From positions 1,550,001 to 1,614,000 of the forward strand of contig NZ_JAHLQN010000001.1 in the NCBI RefSeq assembly GCF_018919205.1: a DNA stretch of 64,000 bases, given 5' to 3'. Below, piece by piece: positions 15,251 through 22,351 of this stretch; positions within the stretch are counted from its first letter, which is position 1, and each line of letters begins with the position of its first letter. The translations under genes were made by a program, and so were the position numbers. This stretch comes from Dysosmobacter acutus. Its GTDB lineage: Bacteria; Bacillota; Clostridia; Oscillospirales; Oscillospiraceae. A model generated the notes under the pieces. The model did no database searches. It was not told the origin of the DNA and saw nothing but the letters and a program-made list of their open reading frames with translations.

Positions 15251-16372
15251 TCAGCCGAAGAGCTTCAGAATCAGGCCGCCGGCGATCACCGAGGCGATCT
15301 GACCGGAGACATTGACGCCCACGGCGTGCATCAGCAGGAAGTTTTGGTTGTCCTCCGCCAGGCCCAGTTTGTTGACGACCCGGGCGGACATGGGAAAGGC
15401 GGAGATGCCGGCGGCGCCGATCATGGGGTTGATCTTTTTCCTTGAGAACAGGTTGAAAAGCTTTGCGATCATAACGCCGCCCACGGTGTCGAACACGAAG
15501 GCAAAGAGGCCCAGTCCAAGGATCATCAGCGTCTCCTTGCTCAAAAAGGCGTCCGCCTGCATTTTGGAGGCCACGGTGAGGCCCAGGAAAAGCGTGATCA
15601 GGTTGGCCAGAATCCGCTGGGCGGTTTCGGAAAGGGTGTCCAGCACGCCGCACTCCCGGACCAGATTGCCGAACATCAAAAAGCCGATCAGGGCCAGACT
15701 TCTGGGAGCGATCAGACCGGCGATGATGGAGATGATGATGGGGAAGAGGATTTTGGCCGTTTTGGAGACAGGCTTGGAGGCGTACTCCATCCGGATGAGC
15801 CGCTCCCTGCGGGTGGTGATCAGCCGGATCACCGGCGGCTGGACAATGGGGACCAGGGCCATGTAGGAGTAGGCAACCACAATGATGGCGCCGATGTATG
15901 CGGACTGGAAGTAGTTGGCAACGAAGATGGAGGTGGGGCCGTCCGCGGCGCCGATGATGGCGATGGAGGCGGCGTCGCTGACATCAAAACCCAGCAGTAC
16001 GGCGATGCAGAGGGTGAAAAAGATGCCGAATTGGGCGGCGGCGCCGAAGATCATCAGCTTGGGGTTGGAGAGCAGGGGCGTAAAGTCGATCATGGCGCCG
16101 ATGCCCACGAACAAAAGCAGGGGGAAGAGCTCATTGGAGATGCCGGCGTTGAACAGCACATCCAGCGCGCCGGGCTCCGCCACACCGTCGTAGACCTGGG
16201 TGACAACGCCGGACAGGGGCAGATTCACCAGAATGGCGCCGAATCCGATGGGGAGCAGGAGCGACGGCTCCATGTTCTTTTTGATGGCCAGGTAGATCAA
16301 AAGCCCGCCGATGAACCACATGACCACCTGCTTCCACTCCAACAGCAGGATATTTTCCAGCAAGATATCCAC
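15251..16372 (-). CDS. oadB: OadB-family Na+-translocating decarboxylase beta subunit homologue
   Basis: This polytopic membrane protein of 373 residues is of the kind that couples carboxylic-acid decarboxylation to Na+ export. It has ten or so hydrophobic segments and the family signatures LPIGFGAILVNLPLSG, IGIGAMIDFTPLL, GAADGPTSIFVANYF and, near the end, AAGISAFPMSARVVNK. Length and motifs are normal for OadB. The GTG at 16372 was chosen because AGGAGG lies seven bases upstream; the open frame's TTG is ten codons earlier. No alpha (carboxyltransferase) or biotin subunit is in the window. The gene has a Mn2+-type riboswitch in its leader, so it may move a cation without a decarboxylase (inference). 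Confidence 0.88.
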   Translation of the reverse strand: MDILLENILLLEWKQVVMWFIGGLLIYLAIKKNMEPSLLLPIGFGAILVNLPLSGVVTQVYDGVAEPGALDVLFNAGISNELFPLLLFVGIGAMIDFTPLLSNPKLMIFGAAAQFGIFFTLCIAVLLGFDVSDAASIAIIGAADGPTSIFVANYFQSAYIGAIIVVAYSYMALVPIVQPPVIRLITTRRERLIRMEYASKPVSKTAKILFPIIISIIAGLIAPRSLALIGFLMFGNLVRECGVLDTLSETAQRILANLITLFLGLTVASKMQADAFLSKETLMILGLGLFAFVFDTVGGVMIAKLFNLFSRKKINPMIGAAGISAFPMSARVVNKLGLAEDNQNFLLMHAVGVNVSGQIASVIAGGLILKLFG

Positions 16373-16409
16373 AACAAGACCTCCTAAAATTTTAAGCTGC
16401 AATACCCGT

Positions 16410-16458
16410 AAAAAAAGAAACGAGACTTTTATTACAGGTCAACTGCAATAAAAGTCTC
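16410..16458 (-). terminator. Riboswitch expression platform (terminator) before oadB
   Basis: On the minus strand GAGACTTTTATT and AATAAAAGTCTC form a 12-bp hairpin followed by GTTTCTTTTTTT. Its 5' arm is the same segment that closes the aptamer P1 stem, so ligand binding should prevent termination and switch the gene on. Confidence 0.82.
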
Positions 16459-16535
16459 GCTTTTTCATACAAACGCGGGCGCAAGGCCGTCATGACGCCG
16501 TTTGTCACGGATAAACCGCAAGCTACTCCCTTTTC
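16450..16535 (-). ncRNA. yybP-ykoY (Mn2+) riboswitch aptamer
   Basis: The minus-strand leader of oadB contains the conserved blocks of this family in order: AAAAGGGAGTAGC, a short GC hairpin (GCGGTTTATCCG), ACAAACGGCGTCA, a GC-rich hairpin, CGCGTTTGTATG, and GCGAGACTTTT. These line up with the known pattern AAAGGGGAGUAGC, AACAAAGUCGUCA, GGCUUUGUUGACAU and GCAAGACCUUU. The first and last blocks pair (AAAAG with CTTTT) as P1; ACAAACG with CGCGTTTGT forms the long arm. One G is missing from the usual GGGG. Known members sense Mn2+ and turn on exporters such as MntP, TerC-like proteins and P-type ATPases. Confidence 0.85.
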
Positions 16536-16542
16536 TTTCCTC

Positions 16543-16572
16543 AGTATAGACGAGAGGCTGATCGTTTGTCAA
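16543..16572 (-). promoter_or_regulatory. Promoter of the riboswitch-oadB operon
   Basis: On the minus strand TTGACA and TATACT are 18 bases apart. The start point falls at the first bases of the aptamer. Confidence 0.78.
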
Positions 16573-16667
16573 TAGAGCGCTGGAAAATTTTTAGCCTCCA
16601 TTCCACTGAAAAAGACCGAGACGGGCGGTTGGGAGCGGACTCAAACGGCTCAGACAATAAAACGCAT

Positions 16668-17270
16668 TTACCCGATGAACAGCTGAGTCCAGTAGTGGCC
16701 ATTGGCCACATATCCGACGCCGATCTGGGTATAGGACGGGTTCAGGATGTTGGCGCGGTGGCCGCTGGAGTTCATCCACGCGTTGACCACGGCCTGGGGG
16801 GTGGATTGGCCGTAGGCGATGTTCTCACCTGCGGTGCGGTAAGTAAGGCCGAAGGACTTGATCATCTGGAAGGGCGTGCCATAGGTGGGGCTGGTGTGGG
16901 AGAAGTAGCGCCGGTCCACCATGTCCTGGGATTTGTACCGGGCGACGCGGGAGAGCTCCCAATTGGCGCTCAGCGGCTTCAGGCCATTTTTCGCCCGGGC
17001 TTCATTCACCAGGCGCATGACCTCGCTCTCAAAGGCGGAGACACCCTGGTCAAGCTGAGGGATGGTCAGAGCCTGGCCGGGATAGATCAGGTCCGGATTG
17101 GATATCTGGGGATTGGCGTTGATGATTTCCCTGGTGCCAACCTCATATTTGACCGCCAGTTTCCACATGGTGTCGCCTTGGACCACGGTGTGGGTCAGGG
17201 CGGATGCCCCGGTGGACAGGAGCGAAAGTGTGAGCACGGTTGTTGCGAATTTCATTGCAAATCGTTTCAT
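16668..17270 (-). CDS. Secreted LysM plus CAP (SCP-like) domain protein
   Basis: This 200-residue exported protein has a signal peptide in residues 1-24 (ATTVLTLSLLSTGASA). A LysM peptidoglycan-binding domain spans about 26-70 (HTVVQGDTMWKLAVKYEVG, then IINANPQISNPDLIYPGQAL). A CAP/YkwD-type domain covers about 80-200, with VNEARAKNGLKPL, YFSHTSPTYGTPF, GENIAYG, SSGHRANILNPSYTQIGVGY and a C-terminal YWTQLF. Similar LysM-CAP proteins occur in spores and cell walls of Bacilli and Clostridia. AGGAGG precedes the ATG. It is divergent from the MntP-like gene. The biochemical activity of bacterial CAP domains is unknown. Confidence 0.9.
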   Translation of the reverse strand: MKRFAMKFATTVLTLSLLSTGASALTHTVVQGDTMWKLAVKYEVGTREIINANPQISNPDLIYPGQALTIPQLDQGVSAFESEVMRLVNEARAKNGLKPLSANWELSRVARYKSQDMVDRRYFSHTSPTYGTPFQMIKSFGLTYRTAGENIAYGQSTPQAVVNAWMNSSGHRANILNPSYTQIGVGYVANGHYWTQLFIG

Positions 17271-17419
17271 ATCTGTACCTCCTGAGAAAAGGGTAACATT
17301 GCTTGCGGTGGGAGTTCAATGCAAAAATATTGGAAAAAGAAGCGACGCCATGGGCGGGACTGGAAAAGCGGGTCACACCGATTCCGCGGCGGCCATATGC
17401 TGGCGGGAGGTGAACGCTT

Positions 17420-17959
17420 ATGCACGTTGTTTCGGCTCTTTTATTGGGAGTCTCCACCAATCTTGACAATTTGTTTCTGGGCCTGTCCCTTGGCCTGCAA
17501 AAGAAGCGGCTTCCCTTCCGGGCAAACGCAGTGATCGGCCTTTTTTCCGCCGCGGTGACGGCGCTTTTCTGCGCATCCTCCGCGCTGCTGTCCGGATTGG
17601 GGCGGCTGCCCAACCTGGTGGGAGGAGGCATCATCATCGCCATGGGACTGTGGTCTTTGCTGCCGGGGAAACAGGATACGGGCTCCGACTGCTACCAGAA
17701 GGGCTTTTCCTGGCATGAGACGCTTATGTTAGGAAGCGGCCTCGCGGTGAACTGCATCCCTGTGGCCTTCGGCGCCGGACTGACCGGAATCCCATCCTGG
17801 ATCGCCGCACTGTCCGTGGGCGGGATCAGTCTGCTCTGCGTGGCCGCTGGCAATGCCATTGGGCTGGCGGCCACCGGCCTTGCCCTGCATCCCCGGGCCT
17901 TTGTGGTGCTTGGCGGCGGAATCATGATCGCCCTGGGGATTGTCGAGCTTTTGGGATAA
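17420..17959 (+). CDS. MntP/YtaF-family membrane protein (putative manganese exporter)
   Basis: This 179-residue membrane protein has six predicted helices arranged as two similar halves, the layout of the LysE-fold MntP/YtaF family. The first helix carries STNLDNLFLGLSLGLQKK, whose Asp/Asn cluster matches the conserved metal-site motif of the family. The second half has GLAVNCIPVAFGAGLTG and ends with GGGIMIALGIVELLG. MntP exports Mn2+; YtaF is a sporulation protein of unknown transport role, and the length fits either. GGGAGGTG precedes the ATG. Its closeness to a Mn2+-riboswitch-controlled gene supports a manganese role, though it has no such riboswitch itself. Confidence 0.82.
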   Translation: MHVVSALLLGVSTNLDNLFLGLSLGLQKKRLPFRANAVIGLFSAAVTALFCASSALLSGLGRLPNLVGGGIIIAMGLWSLLPGKQDTGSDCYQKGFSWHETLMLGSGLAVNCIPVAFGAGLTGIPSWIAALSVGGISLLCVAAGNAIGLAATGLALHPRAFVVLGGGIMIALGIVELLG

Positions 17960-18053
17960 AAGCATGTACCTGCCGCGCCTGTGGGAGACTTTGCATCCCA
18001 TTACATAAATCCCTCAAAGGGAGAGAGGATAAGGGGGAAAGGAGGCATGTGCA

Positions 18054-18665
18054 ATGGATTACTTTAAGGCGGTGAAAAGCCGTTATAGCTGCTACGACAT
18101 CACGGGAAAGAGCACCATTTCTGACAGCAGGCTGAAAGAGATGCTTAACGACGCGGTGAGCTGCGCCCCGTCTTCCTTCAATTCCCATTCCTCCCGGCTC
18201 GTGCTCCTGCTGCAAAGCGGGCATGAAACGCTGTGGAACATTGTGCTGGAGGCGCTGAGGCCGATGGTGCCGGAGGAGAAGTTTCCCAATACGGAAAAAA
18301 AGATCGGATCCTTTGCCGCTGGCTACGGCACGATCCTTTTCTACGAGGACCAGGAAACGGTGCGGGGTCTTCAGGAGAAATACCCCCTATACAGCGAAAA
18401 TTTTCCCCTCTGGGCGGAACAGGGAAGCGCCATGCTTCAGTATATCGTGTGGACGGGGTTGGAGGCCGAGGGGCTGGGCGCCTCCCTTCAGCACTATAAT
18501 CCGCTGATTGACCGTGAAGCGGCCGCGGCTTTTGACATCCCGGATCACTGGAAGCTGATTGCCCAGATGCCCTTCGGCGTCCCGGCGGAGGAGCATAGGG
18601 GAGGAATCCGAAAAGGAGAGGACACATGGGTGCGGGTTGTGGAAAAGAGCGGCCGGCGCGGCTGA
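18054..18665 (+). CDS. Nitroreductase-family flavoprotein
   Basis: This 203-residue FMN-dependent oxidoreductase of the nitroreductase fold has an N-terminal phosphate-binding stretch, VKSRYSCYDI, in which the family's SxR is conserved. CAPSSFNSHSSRLVLLL follows, with the central QGSAMLQYIVWTGLEAEGLGASLQHYNP helix and the C-terminal LIAQMPFGVP. This subtype resembles fatty-acid-repression Frm2/Hbn1-like nitroreductases. The substrate is unknown; such enzymes reduce quinones or nitro compounds with NAD(P)H. It is a single gene with GGAAAGGAGG upstream and a terminator after it. Confidence 0.88.
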   Translation: MDYFKAVKSRYSCYDITGKSTISDSRLKEMLNDAVSCAPSSFNSHSSRLVLLLQSGHETLWNIVLEALRPMVPEEKFPNTEKKIGSFAAGYGTILFYEDQETVRGLQEKYPLYSENFPLWAEQGSAMLQYIVWTGLEAEGLGASLQHYNPLIDREAAAAFDIPDHWKLIAQMPFGVPAEEHRGGIRKGEDTWVRVVEKSGRRG

Positions 18666-18690
18666 ATAACAGAAGCATGTGAAAAAGAGA

Positions 18691-18723
18691 CCCGGAAGCG
18701 CTCTGCGCCTCCGGGCCTTTTTA
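18691..18723. terminator. Terminator between convergent genes
   Basis: CCGGAAGCGC and GCGCCTCCGG pair around TCT, with an A-rich run to the left and CCTTTTT to the right, so it can act in both directions. Confidence 0.75.
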
Positions 18724-18724
18724 C

Positions 18725-18943
18725 TCAGGAATGCTCGATGGGGTAGCCTAAAATTTTAATTTTTTCCGCAATTTCCCGCTGGGAAACGCCGGTGCTGTCG
18801 TAATCGACGACAATGCTGCCCTGCTCTTTGTTGATGCTCACCGACGTCACGCCGGGCAGCGAATCCAGCGCCCGCTTCAAAAGGCTGGTGTCATGGAGCC
18901 CCACGTCCTTGTTGATGGAATAATACACACTTTCCTGTGCCAT
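18725..18943 (-). CDS. HMA-fold (CopZ-like) protein lacking the metal-binding cysteines
   Basis: This 72-residue protein has the beta-alpha-beta-beta-alpha-beta pattern of heavy-metal-associated domains: SVYYSINKDVG, the helix LLKRALDSLPGV, SVSINKEQGSIVVDYD, then the helix VSQREIAEKIKILGY. The usual CxxC loop after the first strand is replaced by VGLHDTS, and there is no cysteine in the whole protein, so it probably cannot chelate copper as CopZ does. It has its own promoter (TTTCAA-17-TATAAT at 19011-19039) and GAGGTGATTAT before the ATG. Its role is unknown; it may be a protein-interaction domain or a regulator. Confidence 0.7.
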   Translation of the reverse strand: MAQESVYYSINKDVGLHDTSLLKRALDSLPGVTSVSINKEQGSIVVDYDSTGVSQREIAEKIKILGYPIEHS

Positions 18944-19010
18944 ATAATCACCTCGACTTTATTGTTGCCGGGGCGGCGGCTGATTATTTAAGGCCGATTC
19001 CCTGAGGGCG

Positions 19011-19039
19011 ATTATATCGCTTGTATCTGCAATTTGAAA
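19011..19039 (-). promoter_or_regulatory. Promoter of the HMA-fold gene
   Basis: On the minus strand TTTCAA and TATAAT are 17 bases apart, leaving a leader of about 60 bases before the start codon. Confidence 0.6.
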
Positions 19040-19040
19040 A

Positions 19041-19082
19041 TAAAAAGAAAACCATGAAGCTGTTGTAGCTCCATGGTTTTTT
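19041..19082 (-). terminator. Terminator of the tRNA-Ser pair
   Basis: AAAACCATGGAGCT and AGCTTCATGGTTTT form a stem with one mismatch around ACAAC on the minus strand, followed by CTTTTTATTTT. It lies five bases after the tRNA CCA end. Confidence 0.82.
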
Positions 19083-19086
19083 CATT

Positions 19087-19177
19087 TGGCGGAGAAGGAG
19101 GGATTTGAACCCTCGCGCCAGTTTCCCGGCCTACTCCCTTAGCAGGGGAGCCCCTTCGGCCTCTTGGGTACTTCTCC
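19087..19177 (-). tRNA. tRNA-Ser (anticodon GCT)
   Basis: The minus-strand transcript begins GGAGAAGTACCCAAGAGG and ends CTTCTCCGCCA, closing a 7-bp acceptor stem with encoded CCA. The anticodon arm CTCCC-CTGCTAA-GGGAG presents GCT, reading AGC/AGU. A long variable arm (GGCCGGGAAACTGGC region) marks it as class II. The T arm contains GGTTCAAATCC. Confidence 0.96.
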
Positions 19178-19198
19178 AACTGTCAAGCGGTTTGAAAA

Positions 19199-19286
19199 TG
19201 GCGGAGAGAGTGGGATTCGAACCCACGGATGCTTTCACATCGCCGGTTTTCAAGACCGGTTCCTTCAACCGCTCGGACATCTCTCC
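19199..19286 (-). tRNA. tRNA-Ser (anticodon TGA)
   Basis: The minus-strand transcript starts GGAGAGATGTCCGAGCGG and ends CTCTCTCCGCCA. The anticodon arm CCGGT-CTTGAAA-ACCGG presents TGA. A long variable arm and GGTTCGAATCC T loop are present. It lies 21 bases upstream of the GCT gene in the same transcript. Confidence 0.96.
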
Positions 19287-19327
19287 ATAGCTGTAAAAGC
19301 ATATTCCGCGCCCCAAACGCAAAACCT

Positions 19328-19357
19328 ATGATACCATACGGCAGATAAATTTGTCAA
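19328..19357 (-). promoter_or_regulatory. Promoter of the tRNA-Ser operon
   Basis: On the minus strand TTGACA and TATCAT are 18 bases apart, about 40 bases before the first tRNA. Confidence 0.72.
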
Positions 19358-19391
19358 GGCGGTAAAGGCGGCTTTTTTGGAAAATCTATGG

Positions 19392-19841
19392 CTATCTTGT
19401 GATATCGGTGTTCTTCATGATCTGGTCCAATACGTCAACGGCAATCTGCGCGGGCTCAGCCGGAATTCCCTGGGTCAGCCCGGCAAAAAAAACCTCCTGG
19501 GCAGCTTGAAGCTCTCCGACAGGCGCTGCCGCGGCCTCCGTCAGGCGCAGGTTCTGAACCCTCCGGTCCTCCGCCTGGGTTTCCACCTGCAAAAAGCCCC
19601 TGCGCTGAAGCCGGTCCACCGCCCGGGAGACGTAGGCCTTGGAAAGCCCACGGTAAATGGCCACATCCCGGGCCGTGTGATACTCCGGATTGTTGGCCAG
19701 AAAGATCAGCACGTCGGCCTCCGGCTTGGATAGACCGCACTGGGCCGCCGCCGAGGCGAAGTGCTCCTCATAGAGCTTTGACAATTTCTTTTGAAACCGC
19801 AGAAAGCGGCTGATTGAAATTTTCAAAAAATCACATCCCAT
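19392..19841 (-). CDS. MarR-family transcriptional regulator
   Basis: This 149-residue winged-helix dimer regulator has the core LSKPEADVLIFLANNPEYHTARDVAIYRGLSKAYVSRAVDRLQRRGFLQVETQAEDRRVQNLRLTE (quoted here as its landmarks SKPEADVLIFL, GLSKAYVSRAVDRL and EDRRVQNLRLT). Helices before and after it serve for dimerisation. An ATG begins the frame; a TTG at 19826 after GATGTGAT is an alternative start. The upstream region holds a good promoter overlapped by a palindrome, so it probably represses itself. It is the last host gene before the ICE. No obvious effector target remains beside it, perhaps because the element separated it from its partner. Confidence 0.87.
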   Translation of the reverse strand: MGCDFLKISISRFLRFQKKLSKLYEEHFASAAAQCGLSKPEADVLIFLANNPEYHTARDVAIYRGLSKAYVSRAVDRLQRRGFLQVETQAEDRRVQNLRLTEAAAAPVGELQAAQEVFFAGLTQGIPAEPAQIAVDVLDQIMKNTDITR

Positions 19842-19843
19842 AC

Positions 19844-19903
19844 AGTTGACAAGTAAACTGTTTCCGCGTAAACTATTTTACGTGCTGAATTTCAATTTGT
19901 AAA
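19844..19903 (-). promoter_or_regulatory. marR promoter and probable operator
   Basis: On the minus strand TTTACA and TAAAAT are 17 bases apart (19875-19903). Downstream, AGTTTACTTGTCAACT is an imperfect 16-bp palindrome, and AGTTTACGCGGAAACAGTT holds a second copy of the half site AGTTTAC, covering the start point. Confidence 0.55.
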
Positions 19904-19969
19904 TCATTTTCCTCAAAAGTGCTGAAATTGCTTGCTTTTCAAGGCGTCTGGATATTTCTCTGCTCTCAA

Positions 19970-20010
19970 TTTCCCTTGTTTTTTCCCTTGTCAGGAAAGA
20001 ACAAGGGAAA
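19970..20010. repeat. Repeats at the ICE left end (possible arm-type integrase sites)
   Basis: TTTCCCTTGT occurs at 19970 and 19982 in direct orientation, and its inverse ACAAGGGAAA at 20001, immediately after the integrase gene. Short repeats of this kind near an end are typical of integrase arm-binding sites; the second and third copies could also form a hairpin. Confidence 0.45.
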
Positions 20011-20013
20011 GTC

Positions 20014-21309
20014 TTATTGCACCTTGTCCAGCAGTTTCGCGGCGTCTCGCTTGGCTTCCTTACTGGCGTGTGCGTAAATATTCATTGTGGTCGTCACATC
20101 CGAATGACCAAGAAGCTCCTGCACGTCCTTCGGCGCTGCGCCGTAGGACAACAGATTGCTGGTGAAGGTGTGGCGAAGCTGGTGGAAATGAAAGCTCTCC
20201 ATACCGTCCACTCTTTTCTTCGCTGTCTGGCACATATTGGAAACCGTTGCCGGAGACTCATACCTGCCATCCTGTCGCACACAGACAAGGCTGATCGCCT
20301 GATAGCCCTCTGGAGGATGCTCTGAAACCGGCAGGCTGTAGACCTCATAGTAGGTGCGGTTCTTTTCCTCAATGCTCAAGTAGTAGTTCTGGCTGTATAG
20401 CGGCCCGCAGGCAAGGCGGTCAAGCATCTGCGCCTTCTTTGCCTCTTTCAAAATCTCCGCCAGTGTGTTGCAGAAATCCACTGAGCGGATCTTTTTGCGC
20501 TTCGTGGTGCCAATCTCCGTCCTGTGCCGCGCCGAGTTGTAGCGGATGCTGCGTCTCACCGTCAGCCGCTGCTCCTTCAAATCAATGTCCTGCCAGGTCA
20601 GACTGCAAGCCTCGCCAATGCGAAGTCCGGTGTAGTATGCGATCTGGATGGGCAGAAGGGCGGGATTTTTCTTTTTGGACAGCATCTCATTCAGTTCAAG
20701 AAACTGTTCGTAGGAGATCGTTGGGATAATGGGAACATCCTCCTCTGCGCTATCCTCCGAAAACAGGTCATAGTCCTCCGCCCTCTTGCGGTACACAATG
20801 TACTGCATGGGATTGAAGGAGAGATACTGCTTCGGGAACACCGCGAAGCGGAACGCACCTTGCAGCACAGCGGAGTATTGCCGCATGGAGCCGCTGCTCA
20901 GCGCTTTCCTCACCGTGCCGTCCGGCCATTCACCGCCAAGGCTCAGCAGGTCCAGATAGCTTTGCAGATGATCCGGTGTGATCTTCTTCAGCTTACGGTC
21001 GGCGATGGGGTGCTTCTTGATGCGTCTGGCTGTGTCGATGTAGGCGGCCACCGTGCCGTTGCTCAGAGAACCGGGCTTCAGTTCCTCCTCAATCCATTTG
21101 TCCAGCAGCCCTGCAAGGGTCAGGTTTTCAGATTTTGCTACGAATTGCTTTTCTTCATAATCCGCCATGGCCTTGCGGAGCATGGCTTCCGTTTCGCTCT
21201 TGCTCTCAGAACCGGGAAACTCCCTCTGGACGCTGTTGCCGCTGGCGTCCTCTACATAGAACCGATAGTACCACTTCTTTCCCTTTTTTCTTACAGAACC
21301 TTTTGCCAT
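20014..21309 (-). CDS. int: Tyrosine recombinase integrase of the ICE
   Basis: This 431-residue site-specific recombinase excises and inserts the element. Residues 1-60 are an AP2-like arm-binding domain (KGSVRKKGKKWYYRFYVED). The core-binding SAM-like domain spans about 65-170 (LTLAGLLDKWIEEELK). The catalytic domain contains Arg in YYTGLRIGEACSLTW, HQLRHTFTSN, LGHSDVTTTMNIYAHAS, and the nucleophile Tyr at about 412. All parts of the R-H-R-H-Y set are present, so it should be active. The length is greater than Tn916 Int (405) because of an insert near residues 290-350. GAGGAGAAGC precedes the ATG. It is the outermost gene of the element. Confidence 0.94.
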   Translation of the reverse strand: MAKGSVRKKGKKWYYRFYVEDASGNSVQREFPGSESKSETEAMLRKAMADYEEKQFVAKSENLTLAGLLDKWIEEELKPGSLSNGTVAAYIDTARRIKKHPIADRKLKKITPDHLQSYLDLLSLGGEWPDGTVRKALSSGSMRQYSAVLQGAFRFAVFPKQYLSFNPMQYIVYRKRAEDYDLFSEDSAEEDVPIIPTISYEQFLELNEMLSKKKNPALLPIQIAYYTGLRIGEACSLTWQDIDLKEQRLTVRRSIRYNSARHRTEIGTTKRKKIRSVDFCNTLAEILKEAKKAQMLDRLACGPLYSQNYYLSIEEKNRTYYEVYSLPVSEHPPEGYQAISLVCVRQDGRYESPATVSNMCQTAKKRVDGMESFHFHQLRHTFTSNLLSYGAAPKDVQELLGHSDVTTTMNIYAHASKEAKRDAAKLLDKVQ

Positions 21310-21418
21310 AGTGCTTCTCCTCTCATAGCGGCAAACGGAGCTGTTATGATGTGTTGTCTGCTATTATAGCAGACCGCACATAAACCGGCAAATAAAAAGC
21401 TCCGCACTGTCCTGTCCT

Positions 21419-21631
21419 TCATCTGACTGCGTGGACCTGTTCTCGCACCAGAAGATCTGCACCCTGGTTGGCTTCCATGAACTTATGAATAACGTCTATG
21501 CGGATGATGTATCTGCGCCCGATCCGCAGTACGGGAATCTTCTCCCATTCCACGAGCTTCCGCATGGTGTTTCTGCCAATGCCTGTATAGTCGGCGGCTT
21601 CTTCTATCGTTAAGCCGATTTTATCTGTCAT
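21419..21631 (-). CDS. xis: Excisionase-like MerR/HTH_17 DNA-binding protein
   Basis: This 70-residue winged-helix protein of the Tn916 Xis type helps the integrase excise the element. The core is LTIEEAADYTGIGRNTMRKL, with the second part IPVLRIGRRYIIRIDVIHKFME, the standard excisionase pattern. The ATG at 21631 follows GGGAGG by seven bases; the upstream frame would add five residues before the ribosome site. It lies 109 bases upstream of int and is read in the same direction. Confidence 0.88.
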   Translation of the reverse strand: MTDKIGLTIEEAADYTGIGRNTMRKLVEWEKIPVLRIGRRYIIRIDVIHKFMEANQGADLLVREQVHAVR

Positions 21632-21659
21632 GGGGATACCTCCCAAAATAGTAAAAGTT

Positions 21660-22095
21660 ATAGGTTGTTATTATCACGCTATAAATAGTGGCAAGAACGG
21701 ATGGCGGCTGGCAGCCGCCCACGGGAATCTCACCCCGGCCCATGCTGATGGGTGCGCCGCGCAATGCTTTGAGGGCGTTCAACGCGGGAGTATCATTATC
21801 CCAAACTCGGAGTCGTGGCCGCCGTGCTGCCACGCACGGTTACAGACTGGCTTGCTCGCTCGCCTGTCCAGTTATCTGGATGGGTCTTGGCGCGCCGTCT
21901 GCCGGCTCGTCCGGCTCGGAACGTTATCCGTTTGCCTATGCAGCGCAGCGCGCGTTGTCAAGGTGCATATATCAGGCTGTGTATCAGCCGGGAAAGGCTC
22001 TTATCCATGAGATAGGGGCCTTTCCTCGCAGATGCACGGAGATGCCGCCGCAGAAGTGTGGAAAGGGGCAAACACATTCCTGCGCGGCAGATGTA
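21660..22095. other. GC-rich region between xis and ORF8-like gene with no confident gene
   Basis: Open frames exist here on both strands (for example a 143-codon plus-strand frame), but none has a convincing ribosome site or a recognisable domain. The region is GC-rich and full of short inverted repeats such as CCGTGC with GCACGG, CCGGACGAGCCGG and GCTGGCAGC. In Tn916 the corresponding interval holds resistance genes and their regulatory leaders. A structured RNA or a decayed cargo gene are both possible. Confidence 0.4.
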
Positions 22096-22096
22096 T

Positions 22097-22351
22097 TCAC
22101 ACGGTTCGGATCACCTTGAATTCAATGATCTTGGTGATCAGCTTTGTTCGCATCCTGCATAGCTTTTCCTCATCAATGCAAAGATGCTCAACGCCGTTCT
22201 CATCATAGAGCCGCCTTGTCGCCAGAGCCGCCATATAGCGTTCGTAGTGCCGCAGCACGGCATTGATCGCATCCACATCTCCGGAAGATGCTGCTTCAAT
22301 GGTAGAAAAAGGGAGCAGGGATACATTCGCATTACCCGGTTTGTTCGTCAC
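22097..22351 (-). CDS. Tn916 ORF8-like helix-turn-helix protein
   Basis: This 84-residue small protein resembles the ORF8/HTH_16 family found beside the ORF7 sigma-like gene in Tn916-type elements. Landmarks are PFSTIEAASSGDVDAINAVL, YERYMAALATRRLYDENG and the C-terminal RMRTKLITKIIEFKV. GTG at 22351 was chosen because GGAGG lies nine bases upstream; the frame's TTG start abuts that site. It overlaps the end of the ORF7-like gene by 20 bases, so the two are coupled. In Tn916 this pair controls expression of excision and transfer genes. Confidence 0.82.
   Translation of the reverse strand: MTNKPGNANVSLLPFSTIEAASSGDVDAINAVLRHYERYMAALATRRLYDENGVEHLCIDEEKLCRMRTKLITKIIEFKVIRTV

Noticed and set aside
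17271-17419. Second Mn2+ riboswitch upstream of the MntP/YtaF-like gene
   Set aside because: The region was read for GGGGAGTAGC, GTCGTCA and a P1-terminator pair; none was found.
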